Source of the DNA: an uncultured Lachnospiraceae bacterium
Lineage (GTDB): Bacteria > Bacillota > Clostridia > Lachnospirales > Lachnospiraceae
DNA: 64,000 nucleotides
Direction of reading: 5' to 3'
Assembly (NCBI GenBank): GCA_905233695.1
Contig: CAJODN010000002.1
Location: 1 to 64,000, forward strand
The stretch's first letter is position 1, and the number at the start of each line of letters is the position of its first letter. Shown here piece by piece: positions 27,069 through 37,200 of this stretch. The notes beneath the pieces are model-generated. The model saw only the letters and a program-made list of their open reading frames with translations, did no database searches and had not been told where the DNA came from. A program made the translations under genes and the position numbers.

Positions 27069-27929
27069 ATGGGATTTTTTAAAGATTTTAAAGATGATTT
27101 TTCAGATGCTGTAGATGAGCTTGTTCCCGAAGGTGGTAATGAAACTGCATCGGATTACAAAGAACCCGAAGACTTGAATGATACGCTTGATGCGGAGATT
27201 GACGTAGATGACGAGCTTTCGAAATTAGACGGCTTATTCGAGCAAGTATCTAAGAAGGTAGAAAATGGCGATACACCTCTTTCTTCCAATGATGAAGAGA
27301 AGGAAGAAGCGAAGCCTGACAAGAAAGAAAGCAAGCACGATAAGAAGAAGTCTAAGAAGAAGGATAAGGAGAAAACTACTATGGATACAACATTTCAGAC
27401 ATTTACACCCGATGAACCTGCAAAGGAGCCTGCTCCTGCAAGCGTATTTACAAGCAGTGCTCCTACGGCGGATATCGGTACAGCAAGCGATGAGAATGCA
27501 GTAATTACAAAGGGCATGACTATAAACGGTAATCTTGAGTCAACCGGGTCTATCAACGTAGAAGGAACGATTAACGGTGACATCACATGTAACGGTAAGC
27601 TTGTTATTACAGGATTCGTTGAAGGTAACAGCAACTCTGCCGAGTTCTTCGCAGATGCCGCTAAGGTTAACGGTGAAGTTCATACAACAGGTACAGCTAA
27701 GATTGGTGTTGGTTCTGTTGTTAAGGGAAATATTATTGCTACGTCAGCAGTTATCGCAGGAGCCGTTAAGGGTGATATCGACGTACAGGGTCCTGTTGTT
27801 GTTGATACATCAGCTGTTGTTGTAGGTAACATCAAGTCTCGTTCAGTACAGATTAATAACGGTGCCGTTATTGAAGGTTTCTGTTCTCAGACTTATTCAG
27901 ATGTTGATGTTGACGGAGTATTCGGTTAA
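27069..27929 (+). CDS. bactofilin family polymer-forming protein
   Basis: Cytoskeletal scaffold protein. The N-terminal about 140 residues are acidic and Lys-rich low complexity. Residues about 148-280 form the bactofilin beta-helix with regular short repeats (GNLESTGSINVEGTINGDI, GEVHTTGTAKIGVGSVVKGN, GDIDVQGPVVVDTSAVVVGN). The long disordered head is unusual compared with minimal bactofilins. The stop codon overlaps the pyrH start by one base (TAATG), so it is translationally tied to UMP kinase. With the upstream deacetylase it may localise envelope remodelling; this is inferred. Confidence 0.9.
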   Translation: MGFFKDFKDDFSDAVDELVPEGGNETASDYKEPEDLNDTLDAEIDVDDELSKLDGLFEQVSKKVENGDTPLSSNDEEKEEAKPDKKESKHDKKKSKKKDKEKTTMDTTFQTFTPDEPAKEPAPASVFTSSAPTADIGTASDENAVITKGMTINGNLESTGSINVEGTINGDITCNGKLVITGFVEGNSNSAEFFADAAKVNGEVHTTGTAKIGVGSVVKGNIIATSAVIAGAVKGDIDVQGPVVVDTSAVVVGNIKSRSVQINNGAVIEGFCSQTYSDVDVDGVFG

Positions 27930-28624
27930 TGAAGAGAGTATTACTTAAGCTGAGCGGTGAAGCGCTTGCCGGTGAGAAGAAGACAGGCTTTGATGAAGCG
28001 ACCTGCATTAAGGTTGCGAAGCAGGTTAAGAAAATTGTGGATGACGGCGTAGAGGTCGGAGTTGTTATCGGAGGTGGTAACTTCTGGCGAGGAAGACAAA
28101 GCGAGACGATAGACAGGACAAAAGCCGATCAGATTGGAATGCTTGCAACTGTTATGAACTGTATCTATGTATCTGAGATATTCAGATACGTTGGTATGGA
28201 GACACTTATCATGACGCAGTTTGCTTGCGGTGACTGTAGCGTTATGTTCTCTAAGGACGATGCTATGGAAGCGCTGTCCGGCGGTAAGGTTGTGTTCTTC
28301 GCAGGCGGTACCGGTCATCCGTACTTTTCAACGGATACTGCCACGACGCTCAGAGCTATTGAGATTGAAGCAGATGGAATTCTTCTTGCCAAGGCTGTGG
28401 ATGGGGTATATGATTCAGATCCTGCCACTAATCCCAATGCCAAGAGATACGACGAGATAACAATCAAGGATGTTATTGATAACAGACTTCAGGTTGTGGA
28501 TCTTACAGCTTCAATTATGTGTCTTGAGAATAAGATGCCGATGTATGTATTCGCACTTAATGATGAAGACAGTATAAGTAAGGCTATTTCAGGTAATTTC
28601 AACGGGACTAAGGTTACCGTTTGA
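27929..28624 (+). CDS. pyrH: UMP kinase
   Basis: Phosphorylates UMP to UDP in pyrimidine nucleotide synthesis. It is an amino-acid-kinase fold with KLSGEALAGEKKTGFD at the N-terminus, VIGGGNFWRG for the phosphate-binding loop, RTKADQIGMLATVMN and the acceptor-site segment FFAGGTGHPYFSTDTA. The 231 residues are complete. It is one base overlapped with the bactofilin gene and followed by frr, as in most bacteria. Confidence 0.97.
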   Translation: MKRVLLKLSGEALAGEKKTGFDEATCIKVAKQVKKIVDDGVEVGVVIGGGNFWRGRQSETIDRTKADQIGMLATVMNCIYVSEIFRYVGMETLIMTQFACGDCSVMFSKDDAMEALSGGKVVFFAGGTGHPYFSTDTATTLRAIEIEADGILLAKAVDGVYDSDPATNPNAKRYDEITIKDVIDNRLQVVDLTASIMCLENKMPMYVFALNDEDSISKAISGNFNGTKVTV

Positions 28625-28656
28625 TGAAATAATTCTTTTCGAAGGGGGTATTACAT

Positions 28657-29211
28657 ATGGATGAAAGGCTTAATAAATACGAAGAGAAGATGCAGAAGAC
28701 CATGAATAATCTGTATTCGGAATACAATTCGGTACGTGCGGGAAGAGCTAATCCTCATGTGCTCGATGAAGTAATGGTGGATTATTACGGAACGCCTACT
28801 GCAATACAGCAGGTTGCCAATGTATCTGTTCCTGAGGCCAGGATGATTCTCATTCAGCCATGGGAGCAATCGATGGTTAAGGAGATAGAGAGGGCAATCA
28901 ATACAGCTGATATCGGAATTAACCCGACTAACGATGGCAAGGTTATAAGGCTGGTATTCCCCGAGCTTACCGAAGAGAGGCGTAAGGAGCTTGCCAAGGA
29001 TGTTAAGAAGAAGGGCGAGAACGCCAAGGTGGCTATAAGGAATATCAGAAGAGATGCCAACGACCATTTCAAGAAATTATCAAAACAAGATGATATATCG
29101 GAGGACGAAATCAAGGATCTTGAAGATGATGTACAGAAGCTGACTGATAAATATATCAAGAAGGTTGATGATGCAGCAAAAGACAAGACCGATGAGATAC
29201 TTAAGGTATAA
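28657..29211 (+). CDS. frr: ribosome recycling factor
   Basis: Splits post-termination ribosomes together with EF-G. The 184-residue length and motifs are canonical: VRAGRANPHVLDEVMVDYYG, then PWEQSMVKEIERAI, LTEERRKELAKDVKKKGENA and AIRNIRRDAND. An AAGGGGG ribosome-binding site precedes the ATG. A terminator follows within ten bases of the stop. Confidence 0.97.
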   Translation: MDERLNKYEEKMQKTMNNLYSEYNSVRAGRANPHVLDEVMVDYYGTPTAIQQVANVSVPEARMILIQPWEQSMVKEIERAINTADIGINPTNDGKVIRLVFPELTEERRKELAKDVKKKGENAKVAIRNIRRDANDHFKKLSKQDDISEDEIKDLEDDVQKLTDKYIKKVDDAAKDKTDEILKV

Positions 29212-29216
29212 TTATT

Positions 29217-29248
29217 AAAAGGACACAATATAGTACGTGTCCTTTTTT
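29217..29248 (+). terminator. Rho-independent terminator after frr
   Basis: A 10-bp stem AAAAGGACAC (29217-29226) with GTGTCCTTTT (29237-29246), a 10-nt loop and a T tract. It should reduce read-through from pyrH-frr into uppS, although uppS has no obvious promoter of its own. Confidence 0.82.
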
Positions 29249-29276
29249 CTTAATGATGATTAATATGGAGGGAATT

Positions 29277-29975
29277 ATGGTACCTAAGCATATAGCGATA
29301 ATAATGGATGGTAACGGCAGATGGGCGAAGAAAAGAGGACTTCCCAGAACTGCCGGTCATATTAAGGGAGCTAAGAATATTGATACAATTGCAAGAGCTA
29401 TAAAGGCTCTTGGAGTGAAGTATCTTACAATATACGCATTTTCAACAGAGAATTGGTCGCGTCCGGATGATGAAGTAAAAAAGCTTATGGATCTCTTCGA
29501 TGAGTATCTTACCAAAGCTCTTAAGAACGCCGAAAAAAATAAGATGCGGATAAGAGTAATAGGGGATAAGTCTAATCTTGAGAAGAGGCTTCAAGACAGA
29601 ATTAAAGAAGTTGAAGAAGAGACGAGTAAATATGATGAGACGTATCTTCAGGTTGCCTTCAATTACGGAAGTCGTGATGAGATTACAAGAATGACGAAGA
29701 AGATTGCTTCAGATGTTAAGAGCGGTAATCTTGATGTTGATGATATTAATGAAGATACCGTAAGCTCATATCTTGATACTAAGGATATCCCCGATCCGGA
29801 TCTTATGATAAGAACAAGCGGTGAAGAGAGAATATCCAATTATTTACTTTGGCAATTGGCTTATGCGGAATTCATATTTACGGAGGTTCCCTGGCCCGAG
29901 TTCTCACCTAAGAACTTAGAGGAAGCAATAGAAGAGTTTAATAATCGTAACAGAAGATTCGGAAGAGCAGAATAG
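29277..29975 (+). CDS. uppS: isoprenyl transferase (undecaprenyl diphosphate synthase)
   Basis: Makes the C55 lipid carrier for cell-wall precursors by cis-prenyl condensation. Motifs are intact: HIAIIMDGNGRWAKKRG, TAGHIKGAKN, YLTIYAFSTENWSRP, and DLMIRTSGEERISNYLLWQ toward the C-terminus. I chose ATG at 29277 because GGAGGG at 29267-29272 is well spaced for it; the upstream in-frame ATGs at 29253 and 29265 would place the ribosome-binding site inside the coding region. Length from this start is 232. Confidence 0.96.
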   Translation: MVPKHIAIIMDGNGRWAKKRGLPRTAGHIKGAKNIDTIARAIKALGVKYLTIYAFSTENWSRPDDEVKKLMDLFDEYLTKALKNAEKNKMRIRVIGDKSNLEKRLQDRIKEVEEETSKYDETYLQVAFNYGSRDEITRMTKKIASDVKSGNLDVDDINEDTVSSYLDTKDIPDPDLMIRTSGEERISNYLLWQLAYAEFIFTEVPWPEFSPKNLEEAIEEFNNRNRRFGRAE

Positions 29976-29983
29976 GAGATGTT

Positions 29984-30829
29984 ATGTCAGAGACTAATAC
30001 AGAGAAAAAATCGGATAAGAAATCGGGATTTATAACAAGGCTTATATCCGGAATAGTCCTTGTTGCAATACTACTTGTAATTATTATTCTCGGAGGTCCC
30101 GTTCTTCTTGTGTCAATGGGAATAATATCCATTATTGGAATGTGGGAACTATATAAGGTATTCAATATTCATAAGAGTGTAATCGGTATAGTCGGGTACA
30201 TATTCTGTGCTCTGTTCTACGCTAATCTGCAGTTCGGATTCTTAAGAGAGACATATCTGCTCTTCGTAATATTTATGATAATTGAGCTTGCAATATTCGT
30301 ATTCTCTTATCCTAAGATTAAGACGGAGCAGATAATGGCGGCCTTCTTCGCACTTTTCTATGTGGGAGTAATGATATCGTTTATATATCAGACAAGAGTA
30401 CTTCCGAGTAACGGAGCGTATATCGTATGGCTTATATTCTGTTGCTCATGGGGTGCCGATACGTGTGCTTATTGCGTCGGAATGCTTATAGGTAAGCACA
30501 AGATGTCACCGAAACTAAGCCCTAAGAAATCTGTGGAGGGAGCTATCGGAGGAATAGTCGGTGCGGCACTTATTGCAGCTATTTATCTTATTATTGTAAG
30601 AAATTATATGGGAATTGTATGGCTTGATATTGTGATTCTATCTGCAATTGTTGCCGTAGGCGCTTTTATATCAATTATAGGAGACCTTGCGGCGTCGGCA
30701 ATTAAGAGGTTTTATGATATTAAGGATTACGGTAAGCTGATTCCCGGTCACGGCGGAATACTTGACAGATTCGATTCCGTAATTATTACGGCTCCGATTA
30801 TTTATATTCTGGCATTCTATTTTGCTTGA
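29984..30829 (+). CDS. cdsA: phosphatidate cytidylyltransferase
   Basis: Integral membrane enzyme converting phosphatidic acid and CTP to CDP-diacylglycerol. It has multiple hydrophobic segments and the C-terminal family signature split over KLSPKKSVEGAIGG and SAIKRFYDIKDYGKLIPGHG, ending GGILDRFDS with the conserved catalytic aspartates. There are 281 residues. It follows uppS by 8 bp in the conserved envelope-precursor cluster. Confidence 0.95.
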   Translation: MSETNTEKKSDKKSGFITRLISGIVLVAILLVIIILGGPVLLVSMGIISIIGMWELYKVFNIHKSVIGIVGYIFCALFYANLQFGFLRETYLLFVIFMIIELAIFVFSYPKIKTEQIMAAFFALFYVGVMISFIYQTRVLPSNGAYIVWLIFCCSWGADTCAYCVGMLIGKHKMSPKLSPKKSVEGAIGGIVGAALIAAIYLIIVRNYMGIVWLDIVILSAIVAVGAFISIIGDLAASAIKRFYDIKDYGKLIPGHGGILDRFDSVIITAPIIYILAFYFA

Positions 30830-30868
30830 TTTATATGGGAAATGTATTAGGGGTCTTGGAGGATTAAT

Positions 30869-31996
30869 ATGAAAAAGATTGCACTGCTTGGTTCAACGGG
30901 TTCTATCGGAACACAGACATTATCAATTGTCAGGGAGAAGAGCGATATAGAAGTTGTCTCTATGTCTTGCGGATCCAATATTGAGCTTTTCGAAAAGCAG
31001 ATAAGAGAATTCAAGCCGAGACTCGTATCATGTAACGAAGATAAGGTGTCGGATCTTGAATCAAGAATCGCTGACCTTGATATAGAAGTTATGTCCGGAA
31101 TGGACGGGCTTAATGCAGTTGCAACCTTTGATGAAGCTGAGATAGTTGTTACTGCAATTGTGGGAATGATCGGACTTCGTCCTACTGTATCTGCAATTAA
31201 TGCCGGTAAAGACATTGCGCTTGCCAATAAGGAGACACTTGTTACAGCCGGTCATATAATTATGCCACTTGCAAAAGAGAAAAATGTAAGCATTCTTCCC
31301 GTTGACAGCGAGCACTCGGCAATATTCCAATCATTACAGGGTAATGAAGGCAATAATATACATAAGATTCTTCTTACTGCAAGCGGTGGTCCCTTCAGAG
31401 GGATGAGCGCAAGTGATTTAGAAAAAGTCACCTTAGAAGACGCTTTAAAGCATCCTAATTGGAATATGGGTAAGAAGATAACGATTGACTCCGCAACTCT
31501 GGTCAACAAGGGATTGGAGGTCATAGAAGCTAAGTGGCTCTTCGGTGTAGATCTTGACAGAATACAAGTCCTTATTCATCCGCAATCGATACTACATTCC
31601 GCTGTCGAATATGATGACGGTGCGATAATAGGTCAGATGGGAACACCTGATATGAGGCTTCCCATACAATATGCCCTATATTATCCTAAGAGACTTACTA
31701 TGTCAGGGGACTACCTCGATATGTTTGATGTAGCGGCTATGACGTTTGAGAAGCCTGATATGACGGTATTCAAGGGCTTACAATTCGCATACGACGCAAT
31801 CAAAAAGGGTGGCAATATGCCGACTATTTTCAACGCGGCCAACGAGAAGGCAGTGGCGCTTTTCTTGAATCGTAAGATAGAATTCACAGATATTTACAGA
31901 CTTATTGATAAGGCTATGAATACAGTAGGCTTTATAGACGTCCCCTCTCTCGAAGAGATTTTAGCTACGGAACAGGAAGTTTATAGCATATTGTAG
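30869..31996 (+). CDS. dxr: 1-deoxy-D-xylulose 5-phosphate reductoisomerase
   Basis: Second step of the MEP isoprenoid pathway, NADPH-dependent. The N-terminal Rossmann motif LLGSTGSIGTQTL binds the nucleotide, ALANKETLVTAG is the hinge segment, and the metal/substrate residues are in LPVDSEHSAIFQSLQG and LTASGGPFRG. The C-terminal domain is complete (375 residues). ispG, another MEP gene, lies two genes downstream, so the pathway is clustered. Confidence 0.97.
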   Translation: MKKIALLGSTGSIGTQTLSIVREKSDIEVVSMSCGSNIELFEKQIREFKPRLVSCNEDKVSDLESRIADLDIEVMSGMDGLNAVATFDEAEIVVTAIVGMIGLRPTVSAINAGKDIALANKETLVTAGHIIMPLAKEKNVSILPVDSEHSAIFQSLQGNEGNNIHKILLTASGGPFRGMSASDLEKVTLEDALKHPNWNMGKKITIDSATLVNKGLEVIEAKWLFGVDLDRIQVLIHPQSILHSAVEYDDGAIIGQMGTPDMRLPIQYALYYPKRLTMSGDYLDMFDVAAMTFEKPDMTVFKGLQFAYDAIKKGGNMPTIFNAANEKAVALFLNRKIEFTDIYRLIDKAMNTVGFIDVPSLEEILATEQEVYSIL

Positions 31997-32017
31997 CGGT
32001 TTAAAACGGAGATACTA

Positions 32018-33058
32018 ATGGTAATAAAAATAATAATAGCACTTTTAATATTCAGCTTCCTTGTCATATTTCATGAACTGGGTCACTTCTTCGTTGCTAA
32101 GAAGTGTAATATTAAAGTTAATGAATTCTGGCTTGGAATGGGTCCTACCATATTGTCGTTTACCAAGGGAGAGACGAAGTATTGTCTTAAGCCCTTGCCA
32201 TTCGGCGGTGCCTGTGTAATGGAAGGCGAGGATGAAGCGAGCGAGGATGAGAGAGCATTCAATAATAAGCCTCTCTGGCAACGTTTTCTTGTGGTGCTTG
32301 CGGGTCCTTTTGCCAATTTCCTGCTTGCAATAATTCTATGTACAATAGTAATTGCAGTTATGGGAATTGATAAGCCTATTGTTAACAGCGTTAACGAAGA
32401 ACTTGGTAATGCCGATTCCGGATTGCAGCCGGGGGATGAGGTTGTGGATATGGACGGATATCGAATTCATTTTGCACATGAGGTATCGGCATATGTATTC
32501 TTCCATTCAGACGAGGATATTGAGACGACGTATGTAAGAGATGGTGAGAAGTACACTACGACATTAACACCTTCATATTCTGAAGAAGCCGGTAGATATA
32601 TGGTGGGAGTAAGATGGAATCCCGAATATGTCAAGGGTAATTTCTTCGAAGACATATATTACGGAATGTGCCAGATGAAGTATTACATATATACTACATT
32701 CAAGAGCTTGTCGGCACTTGTAACGGGACAAGTTTCCTTTAAGGAGATGTCAGGACCTGTGGGAATTGTTAAGGTTATAGGAGATACATATGAGAAGTCC
32801 TTATCTTCAGGGGCGCTATATGTAGTTATGAACCTGTTTAACTTGTCAGCGTTACTATCTGCTAACCTCTGTGTTATGAATTTGCTTCCCATACCGGCAC
32901 TTGATGGTGGACGTATATTATTATTTATTGTTGAGGGTATTAGAGGTAAGAAGCTTAACGAGAATATAGAAGGTAAGATACACCTGGTTGGGTTTGTATT
33001 ATTGATGGGGCTCATGGTAGTAGTAATGTTCAATGATATAGTGAAGATATTTTTCTGA
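32018..33058 (+). CDS. rseP: site-2 metalloprotease RseP family
   Basis: Intramembrane zinc protease. The HExxH motif is at residues 19-23 (IFHELGHFFVAKK) in the first membrane segment. One PDZ domain (about residues 120-200) lies between membrane segments. The third zinc-ligand region reads NLLPIPALDGGRI near the C-terminus. Length 346 is typical for Firmicutes members with a single PDZ domain (Bacillus RasP). Substrates such as anti-sigma factors or signal-peptide remnants are expected from the family but not visible here. Confidence 0.95.
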   Translation: MVIKIIIALLIFSFLVIFHELGHFFVAKKCNIKVNEFWLGMGPTILSFTKGETKYCLKPLPFGGACVMEGEDEASEDERAFNNKPLWQRFLVVLAGPFANFLLAIILCTIVIAVMGIDKPIVNSVNEELGNADSGLQPGDEVVDMDGYRIHFAHEVSAYVFFHSDEDIETTYVRDGEKYTTTLTPSYSEEAGRYMVGVRWNPEYVKGNFFEDIYYGMCQMKYYIYTTFKSLSALVTGQVSFKEMSGPVGIVKVIGDTYEKSLSSGALYVVMNLFNLSALLSANLCVMNLLPIPALDGGRILLFIVEGIRGKKLNENIEGKIHLVGFVLLMGLMVVVMFNDIVKIFF

Positions 33059-33060
33059 GT

Positions 33061-33132
33061 GGTTCTGAAGCTGCGCAAAAATTCTCAAGCCACATTCTTA
33101 GTGGCGGAGAGTTATTTGTGAGCTGAAGAACC
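33061..33132. repeat. 72-bp imperfect inverted repeat between rseP and ispG
   Basis: The outer arms GGTTCTGAAGCT (33061-33072) and AGCTGAAGAACC (33121-33132) pair at 10 of 12 positions. Further in, CAAAAATTCTC pairs loosely with AGAGTTATTTG, and the core GCCAC (33089-33093) pairs with GTGGC (33101-33105) around a 7-nt loop. No T tract follows, so it is not an ordinary terminator. It fills nearly the whole gap between the two genes. It could be an RNA processing site or a small mobile or palindromic repeat. Confidence 0.6.
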
Positions 33133-33164
33133 TTCCATGGAAAGAGATTAAAGGGGGTATATAC

Positions 33165-34220
33165 ATGAGTAGAGATACAACGAGGGTAATTCATATAGGT
33201 GACAAGGTCATCGGCGGGGGCAACCCTATTATGATTCAGTCAATGACCAACACTAAGACCGACGACGTCAAGAGTACAGTTGAACAGATTAATAAGCTCA
33301 CCGACGCCGGCTGTGACATAATAAGGTGCGCAGTACCGACTATGGAAGCGGCGGAGGCTCTTACAGAGATTAAGAAGAATATCAGTATACCTCTTGTGGC
33401 AGATATTCATTTCGATTACAGACTCGCTATTGCCGCAATGGAACACGGTGCCGATAAGATTCGTATTAATCCCGGTAATATCGGATCCGAAGACAGAATC
33501 AAGGCTGTTATTGATGTCGCTAAAGAGAGAAATATCCCCATAAGAGTCGGTGTTAATTCCGGTTCTCTCGAGAAGGAAATAGTCGAGAAGAACGGTGGTG
33601 TTACGGCAGAGGGTATTGTCGAATCAGCTATTGATAAAGTAAGAATTATCGAGAATATGGGCTATGATAATCTCGTTGTAAGTATTAAGTCTTCTGATGT
33701 ACTTATGTGTGTTAAAGCCCATGAACTAATCTCGAAAGAAATTGATTATCCTCTTCATGTAGGCATTACAGAATCCGGAACTATAATATCCGGTAATATT
33801 AAGTCGTCTATCGGACTCGGGCTAATTCTTAATCAAGGTATCGGTGATACGATAAGAGTATCGCTTACAGGTGATCCGCTTGAAGAGATTAAGTCTGCTA
33901 AGCTTATACTCAGAACGCTCGGCCTAAGAAAAGGCGGAATAGAGATTGTATCTTGCCCGACTTGCGGCAGAACTCAGATTGATCTTATATCACTTGCCAA
34001 CCAAGTTGAGAACATGGTGGCAGATATTGATCTTGATATTAAGGTTGCCGTTATGGGATGCGTTGTTAACGGACCGGGTGAAGCCAAGGAAGCCGATATC
34101 GGAATTGCCGGCGGGATTAACGAAGGCCTTATTATTAAGAAGGGTGAGATAATTAAGAAAGTTCCGGAGGATCAGCTTATAAGTGAGCTTCGAAGCGAAC
34201 TTTTGAATTGGAAGAAGTAG
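33165..34220 (+). CDS. ispG: 4-hydroxy-3-methylbut-2-enyl diphosphate synthase (flavodoxin)
   Basis: Fe-S enzyme of the MEP pathway that reductively opens methylerythritol cyclodiphosphate. The TIM-barrel part starts with the MIQSMTNTKTDDVKSTV signature and RINPGNIGSE. The [4Fe-4S] cysteines are in SCPTCGRTQID and VAVMGCVVNGPGEAKEAD. The 351 residues are complete, and AAAGGGGG is the ribosome-binding site. Sits with dxr in one cluster. Confidence 0.97.
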   Translation: MSRDTTRVIHIGDKVIGGGNPIMIQSMTNTKTDDVKSTVEQINKLTDAGCDIIRCAVPTMEAAEALTEIKKNISIPLVADIHFDYRLAIAAMEHGADKIRINPGNIGSEDRIKAVIDVAKERNIPIRVGVNSGSLEKEIVEKNGGVTAEGIVESAIDKVRIIENMGYDNLVVSIKSSDVLMCVKAHELISKEIDYPLHVGITESGTIISGNIKSSIGLGLILNQGIGDTIRVSLTGDPLEEIKSAKLILRTLGLRKGGIEIVSCPTCGRTQIDLISLANQVENMVADIDLDIKVAVMGCVVNGPGEAKEADIGIAGGINEGLIIKKGEIIKKVPEDQLISELRSELLNWKK

Positions 34221-34250
34221 ATAACACATTTATCATATCGGAGTTATTAA

Positions 34251-37200
34251 ATGGAGAAATTGTTCTTCGAAACATTCCCGAAGATACAACTTGATGAAGA
34301 TCTATGCAATGTACTTAGTGACACTAAGGTGACGAAGGTAAGCACTAACCGGTCGAGAGATAAGGTAAGTGTCTACCTTTATTCGCATACCCTTATTCCC
34401 AAGAGACGAATAAGGAAGCTTGAGTCTGAGATTAAGAATCAGATTTTTTCTCTTGATAGTGTAAATGTTAATGTGATAGAGAAATACGAATTGTCGTCCC
34501 AGTATAACGCCAAGACTTTTTATGATGCTTATCTTGACAGCATCTATCAGGAGATTAATGATTACAGCGCTTATATGCTGGCAATCATTAAAAGAGCTGA
34601 CTTTGAATTTACCGAAGATAAGATGATTATTGTCCTTGAGGATACGAAGTATACAAGGGACAGAGAAGAAGAGATTATCCATATATTCGATACAATATTC
34701 TGCGAGAGGGCGGGAATTAAGATTATTATCAATGTTGATTATAAGGACGCAACTAAGACTAATTACAGGGAACAGAATGATAGATTCGTTAAGAACAAAG
34801 TAGATAATATCATTGATAATTTAGAAAGCTTAGAGAAAAAGGACGAGGAAGAAGAGAAGCCTGATAACAAGAAAGGTAATAAGAAGGTATACGGGCTCAT
34901 TAAGTCAAGTAATAAGGATGTAATTTACGGAAGAGATTTCGAAGAGGATTCGGTTGAAATAGCCGGTCTTAATGCCGCTGATTGCGGTAATGATGTTGTT
35001 ATTAAAGGAGAAATATTCAATCTCGACTATCGTGAGATTCGTGACGAGAAGACAATAGCCACAGTTTCTGTATACGACCATACCGATTCTATGGATGTTA
35101 AGATTTTCCTTCGTAACGACTTACTCTCTGAATTCAAGTCACATTTTGAAAAGGGAATGGGCATTAAGGTCAAGGGGCGTCTTGATTTTGATAAATTCAC
35201 GGAAGAAATTGATATATCCAGAATTCACGGAATTAAAAAGATTGCGATTGAAAAATCAAGTCGTATTGATAATGCCATTGAAAAACGAGTTGAACTTCAC
35301 TGTCATACGAAGTACAGTGAGATGGATGGAGTATCTTCCGCTGTAGACATATATAAGACTGCGAAAAACTGGGGCCATAAGGCACTTGCAATTACAGATC
35401 ACGGTGTTGTTCAAGCATTTACCGAGAAGAAACTTATGAAGTCTAAGGCATATGATGATCCTGACTTCAAGCTTATTCTCGGAACGGAAGCATATATCGT
35501 TGATGATTCAAAACAGATAGTTACTAATTCAAGAGGTCAGGCCTTTGATAATTCTTATGTTGTATTCGATATAGAGACAACGGGCTTTAATAAAAGTATA
35601 GATATGATTATCGAAATCGGTGCAGTTAAGCTTGTTAATAATGAGATAACTGAGAGGTTCTCGACATTCGTTAATCCGAAGAGACCGATTCCTTATGAGA
35701 TATTCCAGCTTACATCCATATCAGACGATGACGTAATTGATGCGCCGACAATTGATGAAGTACTTCCTAAGTTCATCGAGTTCTGCGCCGATTCCATTAT
35801 GGTTGCGCATAATGCGGATTTCGATATGGGATTTATGTTTGCGAAATGTAGTGAGCTTGGACTTACATTTAACGAGACATATGTAGATACGCTTGGTCTT
35901 GCAAGAGCGCTAATGCATGACATAAGCAAGTATACATTAGATAACGTAGCCAAGAAATTAAAGATTAATCCCGGTCATCACCACAGGGCAGTTGATGATG
36001 CGGAATGTACGGCGGAGATTTTCAAGTGTTTTACCAAAAAGCTAAAGAAGCTTGATATAGAGACACTGGATGATATTAACACTAAGTGTGGTATGGATGA
36101 AAGAACCATAGCTAAACTACATTCATATCACTGTATAATCCTTGCAAAAAACGATATCGGGAGAATTAACCTGTATAAGCTTATCTCTGATTCCCATCTT
36201 AAGTATTTTAACCGTAGACCTAAGATGCCGAAGAGTCTTATTAATGAATATAGGGAAGGGCTTATTATAGGATCTGCCTGCGAAGCAGGGGAGCTTTATC
36301 GCGGAATTCTTGACGGAAGAAGCGATGATGAGATTGCAAGCATAGTGTCCTTCTATGATTACCTTGAGATTCAACCTACGGGTAACAATGAATTCATGAT
36401 AGGTAATCCTAAGTACCATATTGAAAATGTGGATGATATCAGGGAGATTAATAAAAGAATTGTTTCTCTCGGAGAAAAGTTCAATAAGCCTGTATGTGCC
36501 ACTTGTGATGTGCATTTTTTAAATCCTGAGGATGAGGTATACAGACGAATAATAATGGCAGGCAACGGCTTCGATGATGCAGATAATCAGGCGCCGCTTT
36601 ATCTTCATACGACCGATGAAATGCTCGACGAATTCTCTTATCTCGGTTCAGCCAAGGCGAAGGAAATCGTTATTAAGAACACTAATCTTATTGCTGATAT
36701 GTGTGATAAGATTAAGCCTGTTCGTCCCGATAAATGTCCGCCGGTAATTGAGAATTCCGATTCAACACTCAGAGAAATATGTTATAACAAAGCCCATGAA
36801 ATGTACGGCGAGAAGCTTCCTGAAGTAGTGGAAGAGAGATTAGAGCGTGAGCTTAAGTCAATTATCGGTAACGGGTACGCCGTTATGTATATAATTGCCC
36901 AGAAGCTTGTGTGGAAGTCGGTTGAGGACGGATATCTCGTTGGATCTCGTGGTTCCGTCGGGTCTTCATTTGCGGCCACTATGGCGGGAATTACTGAAGT
37001 TAATCCATTAAGTCCTCATTATCTCTGCAAGAAATGTCACTATGTTGACTTTGATTCTGACGAGGTTAAGGAATATGCAGGTCGTGCGGGCTGTGATATG
37101 CCGGATAAAGTATGTCCCAATTGTGGGACACCTCTTTCGAAGGAAGGATTCGATATTCCTTTCGAGACATTCCTTGGCTTCAAGGGCAATAAGGAACCTG

